Notes under the pieces: generated by a model | Database searches by the model: none | Seen by the model: only the letters and a program-made list of their open reading frames with translations | What the model was told of the DNA's origin: nothing | Part shown: positions 5,682 to 6,466 of the stretch, piece by piece | Layout: every line of letters begins with the position of its first letter | Position numbering within the stretch: position 1 is the first letter of the stretch | Position numbers and translations under genes: made by a program | Source: an uncultured Chitinophagaceae bacterium | Lineage (GTDB): Bacteria; Bacteroidota; Bacteroidia; Chitinophagales; Chitinophagaceae | DNA: 6,466 bases | Reading direction: 5' to 3' | Assembly (NCBI GenBank): GCA_946479005.1 | Contig: CAMLEM010000106.1 | Coordinates: 1-6,466 of the forward strand

Positions 5682-6466
5682 TCATCACAGCTACTCAACC
5701 AGGATTCGGTTTACGCCACCTGCCGTAATTGCGGCGAGTTCATCGAGAAAAGATTCTGCTCGCACTGCGGCCAGAAACTGGATGAGCACAGGATCCATCT
5801 TCGCTCACTGCTGCACGATATTCCCCACGCGATCTTCCACGTGGACCACGGTTTCTTTTTTAACGTAGTGCAGCTTTTCAAAAGGCCGGGAGGCGCGATC
5901 CGGGATTACCTGGCGGGAAGAAGGAAACCCTTCTTTCATCCCATCACTTACCTCGCGATTTTGCTCGTGCTGAACCTTTTTGCAGTAAAAGTGACGGATC
6001 TCCATTATTATGATGAGGCCGAGTTATTACGAATGTCAGTTGATGAAGTGGCATTTATCAAGGAATATGACGCCTCCCAGTGGTGGTTTCTCGAACACAC
6101 CTATCTCTATATGCTGGTGGCCATTCCCATCGGCGCAATTTTCTGCTACGGTTTTTTCCGGCTGTTCCGCATCCGGTTCAATTTTGCTGAGAATGCCATC
6201 ATCCTGATGTTCATCATCGCGCAGGGAGTGCTGATACAATCAGTGCTCTACCTGGCCACCGGCTGGGTAAAGAACGGGGAATTCATCCGCACCGTGGAAA
6301 TGGTGAACCTCGTTTTGATGCTTTCCTATGCCACTTATGCGACTTATAAATTCATCGGTCCTGATAAAAGAAAAATCGGGGCCCTGGTCTCCTCTTTTTT
6401 CGCGGGGTTGATGATGCTGGGGATAATGCTGGGTTCAGCGTACCTGCTGATGTATGTAAGTAAATC
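5679..6466 (+). CDS. DUF3667 zinc-ribbon membrane protein (cut by window edge)
   Basis: This is a membrane protein of the DUF3667 family, common in Bacteroidota and of unknown function. The window holds 262 complete codons from ATG 5679 without a stop. An N-terminal zinc ribbon has two CxxC pairs: CRNC at residues 15-18 and CSHC at 27-30, the latter inside RFCSHCGQK. The family block HDIPHAIFHVDHGFF (46-60) follows, then LFKRPGGAIRDYLAGRRKPFFHPITYL (66-92). This segment precedes the first membrane helix (about 88-104). Further hydrophobic helices lie at about 142-160, 172-192, 206-224 and 234-260. The ribbon and the basic RRK before the first helix suggest that the N-terminus faces the cytoplasm, which is inference. 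ATG 5679 puts the ribbon close to the start, as in the family. It is 121 bases from the SulP stop and seems to have its own promoter, so cotranscription is not required. Confidence 0.88.
   Translation, partial: MSSQLLNQDSVYATCRNCGEFIEKRFCSHCGQKLDEHRIHLRSLLHDIPHAIFHVDHGFFFNVVQLFKRPGGAIRDYLAGRRKPFFHPITYLAILLVLNLFAVKVTDLHYYDEAELLRMSVDEVAFIKEYDASQWWFLEHTYLYMLVAIPIGAIFCYGFFRLFRIRFNFAENAIILMFIIAQGVLIQSVLYLATGWVKNGEFIRTVEMVNLVLMLSYATYATYKFIGPDKRKIGALVSSFFAGLMMLGIMLGSAYLLMYVSK

Overview
The window looks like a stretch of a Bacteroidota chromosome, most likely from the Chitinophagaceae/Sphingobacteriia side, although that rank is inference. The evidence is the start of a TonB-dependent receptor with an N-terminal carboxypeptidase-regulatory-like domain, a DUF3667 zinc-ribbon membrane protein (a family typical of Bacteroidota), and a TAnnTTTG-type -7 element ahead of that gene. 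GC content is moderate. Nine protein genes are supported. Both end genes are cut by the window, and one internal gene (a lipocalin) carries a frameshift. No rRNA, tRNA, CRISPR array, insertion sequence or phage gene is visible.

Layout: 1-605 (minus) is the N-terminal third of a TonB-dependent receptor. Diverging from it at about 687 is a plus-strand run of three genes: a retropepsin-like aspartic protease (687-1181), an AHSA1-type SRPBCC protein (1231-1689) and a VOC/glyoxalase-fold protein (1709-2176). A DUF1801 gene (2191-2586, minus) converges on that run. A dihydrofolate-reductase-like protein (2718-3257, plus) diverges from DUF1801 and converges on a Blc-type lipocalin lipoprotein (3290-3824, minus, frameshifted). 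The right-hand part holds a SulP anion transporter (4010-5557, plus) and the first 262 codons of a DUF3667 protein (from 5679, plus). No gene-free stretch exceeds 300 bases.

The genes do not form one obvious pathway. SRPBCC, VOC, DUF1801 and DHFR-like genes are small, stand-alone, soluble domain proteins that are often found near each other in bacterial accessory regions, and a stress or detoxification role is a guess. The receptor, lipocalin, SulP transporter and DUF3667 protein belong to the envelope.

The most solid unusual observation is the lipocalin frameshift. One extra base in a run of four C (plus strand, 3397-3400) separates a 142-residue body from a perfectly recognisable 35-residue C-terminal tail in another frame; removing it restores a 177-residue Blc. 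The second is that three plus-strand genes (SRPBCC, DHFR-like, SulP) are each preceded by a 10-14 codon mini-ORF with a purine-rich ribosome-binding-like stretch. In two of them the mini-ORF stop overlaps the main start as ATGA or TTGA. A short minus-strand open stretch at 5571-5681 may be a gene remnant. I see no convincing new multi-gene system.
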